Origin: Tetracentron sinense
Taxonomy: Eukaryota; Streptophyta; Magnoliopsida; Trochodendrales; Trochodendraceae
Length of the DNA: 64,000 bases
Direction: 5' to 3'
NCBI GenBank assembly: GCA_015143295.1
Contig: CM026560.1
Coordinates: 7,442,501-7,506,500, forward strand
This document shows, one piece after another, positions 61,695-64,000 of the stretch (position 1 is its first letter; the number at the start of each line of letters is the position of its first letter). Made by a program: the position numbers and the translations under genes. Below the pieces are notes generated by a model. That model made no database searches. It saw only the letters and a list, made by a program, of their open reading frames with translations, and was not told where the DNA came from.

Positions 61695-62022
61695 GAGTGG
61701 TATTAGAGCTCTAGGCATTAGAGTCCCTAGGGTCACTTAGATGATTGAACAAGGTATTAGAATCACCTTAGAGAGTTGTATTCCAAGTATAGACTAACAA
61801 GTTAGTCTTAGTCAAAAGTAGGTTGAACTTCAGCCGAACATAGAGTCCTACGCCAGGAACATGGATTGTATGTGATGCCATTGTTGTGTATACCATATGT
61901 GCGTTAATTGTGTTATGCTTATTAAATATGCTTGATGAATATGTATTGAGTGAATTGTGAAAATTGTACTAAATGCGTATCCAAGTTAGACTCATGTTGT
62001 ATTGTCGTTCTCAGGAGAAATC
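61695..62022 (+). other. Element C leader with primer-binding site
   Basis: The primer site tggtattagagc (61698-61709) differs by one base from the iMet complement used by B, D and F1. The rest is non-coding. A splice-acceptor-like gttctcag ends at 62014, eight bases before the gag ATG, matching the B and D acceptors. I could not assign a convincing donor in C. Confidence 0.75.
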
Positions 62023-63276
62023 ATGAGACGCAATACCCGGGGTCGCGGGTACAACACGAGGGGTAATGGAGGTGATGCTCCATCGGGTGATGATCAACCC
62101 GACTTTGCCCAAGCATTCGCATCCATAGCCGAGACTTTGGCTATGTTGGCCGCAAGGCAACCGGCCACTCCGCCTAATGCGGCACTCATACCGGCTCCTC
62201 CTAACCGAGCCCAAGCCGGGATAGAAGCTTTTCGGAGGATGAGGCCTCCAACTTTTTGTGGAAGCATTGATCCACTTGTTGCCGAGGGTTGGATCCGGCA
62301 ACTTGAGAAGATATTCTCGGTATTAGCACCTACTGAAGTGGAAAGGGTCACATGGGCCGCCATTATGCTTGAAGGCGAGGCCGATCATTGGTGGAAGTCT
62401 GCACTTCGGACCCGAGAGTTGACCCGGCAAGGTCAAGATTGGACTTGGGAGGAATTCTTGGAGGTTTTCAACAAGAAGTACTTTCCGGTCGGGATGAAAG
62501 AAAAGATGGAAGTCGAATTCATTACCTTGGAGCAAGGTAATATGTCTGTAGCGGCTTATGAAGCCAAATTTTCGGAGCTATCTCGATTTGCTCCACACAT
62601 GATAGCGACCGAGGCTATGAAGGCCCGGAAATTCGAGAGGGGGTTGAAGGCCTATCTCAAGGACCGAGTCTCGATGTTTAGACATGAGACATATTCCGAA
62701 GTGGTTGATAAAGCACTATTGGCCGAGTCGAACTCCGAGGAGTTCTTCAAAAGGAGAGGAATGGAAAAAGGACAGTCGAGTAGTTCAGGGGAGAAAAGAG
62801 CAAGGACGAGCTTGTATCAGTCTGCAGGGCTGGCTCAGTCACAGAGGATGTATTCAGCACCACAGGCTCCCCGCTCTTTTGCTCCACCGGCTTTTCGCCC
62901 GGCTACCACATATGCTCCTCGCCCCGCAGTTACTCAGGCTACGGGGTATGCTCCGTCCTCCTATTTGCATGATGTTTGCACTCTTTGTGGGAGGAGGCAT
63001 CCAGCGGGAGAATGCCGGAGAGTTTCAGGAAGTTGCTTCCATTGTGGTGACCAAGGCCACATGGTCAGAGATTGTCCCCGGCGTCAATTGCCAACTCAGT
63101 CTTCAGGGAGCAGGCCCCCGGTTAGGCAGATATCTCAGCCTAGCTCTTCTCAGGCTTCGAGGGCCTCACAGTCTACCCGGCCTCCTCGCCCAGCTACACA
63201 GGGCCGAGTCTTTGCCTTATCCGAGAGAGACGCACGTGCATCCGACGATGTCGTGCAAGGTACGCACGAATTCTAG
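62023..63276 (+). CDS. gag: Element C Gag polyprotein (capsid and nucleocapsid), intact
   Basis: 417 codons. The start ATG at 62023 (MRRNTRGRG) was chosen because D and A begin at the same motif; the in-frame sequence just upstream has no ATG. The N-terminal 1-60 is basic, then Pro/Ala-rich. The capsid domain spans about 70-235, with AFRRMRPPTFCGS, WAAIMLEGEADHWWKSALR, WTWEEFLEVFNKKYFPVG and MSVAAYEAKFSELSRFAP. A low-complexity Pro/Ala/Ser linker follows. The nucleocapsid has CTLCGRRHPAGEC (319-331) and a complete CX2CX4HX4C zinc knuckle, CFHCGDQGHMVRDC (338-351). It would form virus-like particles that package element RNA. The frame ends in TAG 17 bases past a splice donor at 63259/63260, so the stop is used only in unspliced RNA. 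Confidence 0.92.
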   Translation: MRRNTRGRGYNTRGNGGDAPSGDDQPDFAQAFASIAETLAMLAARQPATPPNAALIPAPPNRAQAGIEAFRRMRPPTFCGSIDPLVAEGWIRQLEKIFSVLAPTEVERVTWAAIMLEGEADHWWKSALRTRELTRQGQDWTWEEFLEVFNKKYFPVGMKEKMEVEFITLEQGNMSVAAYEAKFSELSRFAPHMIATEAMKARKFERGLKAYLKDRVSMFRHETYSEVVDKALLAESNSEEFFKRRGMEKGQSSSSGEKRARTSLYQSAGLAQSQRMYSAPQAPRSFAPPAFRPATTYAPRPAVTQATGYAPSSYLHDVCTLCGRRHPAGECRRVSGSCFHCGDQGHMVRDCPRRQLPTQSSGSRPPVRQISQPSSSQASRASQSTRPPRPATQGRVFALSERDARASDDVVQGTHEF

Positions 63277-63391
63277 AGTTTAAATTGTGTAAAATTTCTA
63301 TGGTTTGTTTTGTGAGTTTCTATACTAAGGGTTACCTATGTATGATGCTTGTTGTTTGAAATCTACTAATAGTAGTCACTTAATCGCACAG
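63260..63391 (+). other. Element C gag-pro intron (132 bp)
   Basis: Donor gtgcaag|gtacgc, acceptor aatcgcacag|gcgc, and a branch-point-like ctactaat at about 63363-63370. Splicing joins gag codon GTG CAA G to GC GCT through one Gly codon and opens into the protease. It carries the gag stop codon. Position and junction frame are the same in B and D, while length and sequence differ. Confidence 0.78.
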
Positions 63392-64000
63392 GCGCTTTGT
63401 TAGTGAACGAATGTCTTGCCCGAGTGTTGATCGACACAGGATCCACTCACTCCTTTGTGTCGCCTAGTTTCGCAAAGGGATTTTTGACTGAGGCTACTCC
63501 GTTAAAGCAGGAGTTGACCATTGCAACTCCACTCGGCAAGTCAGTTGATACGGACAAGATATTCAGGGATAGTGTGGTTCAAGTGGGGGAGAATGAACTG
63601 TTAGCCGATCTCATCGTCCTAGATTTTCAAGACTTGGATTTTGATGTCATCTTAGGGATGGATTGGTTGTCAAACCATCACGGGCATGTTGCGTGTTTTG
63701 AGAAGATGGTGAATTTCAAGCCGGAAGGGGGTAAGCCTTTTCACTTCCGAGGATTAAGAGAGAGGGACATTGCTCGCCTCGCAGCCTTGAGTGTAGCAAA
63801 CCTAGAAGCACAAAACTCCTCGGCCATTCCGGTCGTGAATGATTTCTTGGACGTGTTTCCGGAGGAACTTCCCGGGTTACCTCCGAATCGGGAGATTGAG
63901 TTCGCTATAGAGCTTACTCCGGGCGCCGCTCCGATTTCAAGAGCCCCATATAGAATGGCCCCGATAGAGCTTGAAGAATTGAAGAAGCAAATTGAGGAGT
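63392..64000 (+). CDS. pol: Element C Pol: protease and start of reverse transcriptase (runs off window)
   Basis: Open to the last base with no stop (203 codons visible). There is no ATG at the head, so expression depends on joining to gag, most simply by splicing. The protease active site [10 protein letters not shown] is intact (DTGS codons 63433-63444). The second conserved protease strand [15 protein letters not shown] is at about 63640-63685. The RT begins with the [20 protein letters not shown] and PPNREIEFAIELTPG linker and APYRMAPIELEELKKQ. These are hallmark phrases of the Tekay/Del-type gypsy polyprotein. RNase H, integrase, chromodomain and 3' LTR are expected to the right. Confidence 0.9.

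Larger units (their letters stand above)
59411..64000 (+). mobile_element. Element C: likely intact Ty3/gypsy chromovirus (left half)
   Basis: 5' LTR 59411-61694, primer site, leader, intact gag, intron, and open protease-RT to the window end. No stop or frameshift found in the visible coding part. It is the innermost and probably youngest gypsy insertion. Predicted target duplication: cattc (59406-59410). Confidence 0.9.

Overview
The window is heterochromatin-like DNA from a flowering plant. I found no host gene, tRNA or rRNA in it. Essentially every base belongs to LTR retrotransposons inserted into one another. The plant origin rests on the element types: Ty3/gypsy chromoviruses resembling the Tekay/Del lineage (LTRs above 2 kb, initiator-tRNA-Met primer sites, C-terminal chromodomain), and elements with Ty1/copia-type ends (aagtgggagat polypurine tract, LTR starting TGTTGGACATAT). 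I cannot name the species. Letters A-M below are working labels.

Layout, left to right. E (+, gypsy): 5' LTR 1-1319, gag scrap, then a 3' LTR split by F1. F1 (-, copia-type ends, no recognisable coding capacity) is complete at 2045-11783 with a perfect 5-bp target duplication. A (-, gypsy) 13946-20557 is a decayed gag-pol with its 5' LTR. F3 (+, relative of F1) 20558-23479. G (+, gypsy LTR) 23480-25550. B (-, gypsy) 25551-35003 has two LTRs and a decayed gag-pol. H (+) and L (-) are LTR fragments at 35004-36402. K (-, gypsy LTR) 36403-40678 is split by solo LTR J (36467-39055). F2 (-, relative of F1) 40679-47333. D (-, gypsy) 47334-59410 has two LTRs and a decayed gag-pol and is split by solo LTR M (54799-57408). 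C (+, gypsy) runs from 59411 past the window end with an intact gag and an open pro-RT frame.

The junctions imply one deep nest. A and G sit in F3. E sits in A and F1 in E. B sits in G, H in B, L in H, K in L, J and F2 in K, D in F2, and M and C in D. If so, the whole window lies inside F3, and the missing halves should follow beyond both edges in a predictable order.

Three observations stand out. (1) The gypsy family has a GT-AG intron of about 125-145 bp between gag and protease. Unspliced RNA stops in or just after gag. Spliced RNA joins gag to pol in frame in C, D and B. (2) A second putative intron of 140 bp lies in the leader and ends 10 bp before the gag start. (3) Each LTR type carries, just upstream of its TATA box or the equivalent place, a cluster of short palindromes or inverted repeats. 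The place is constant but the repeat sequence differs between families and copies, as if this promoter module is repeatedly replaced. A second variable repeat island lies about 1.3-1.9 kb into the gypsy LTRs.
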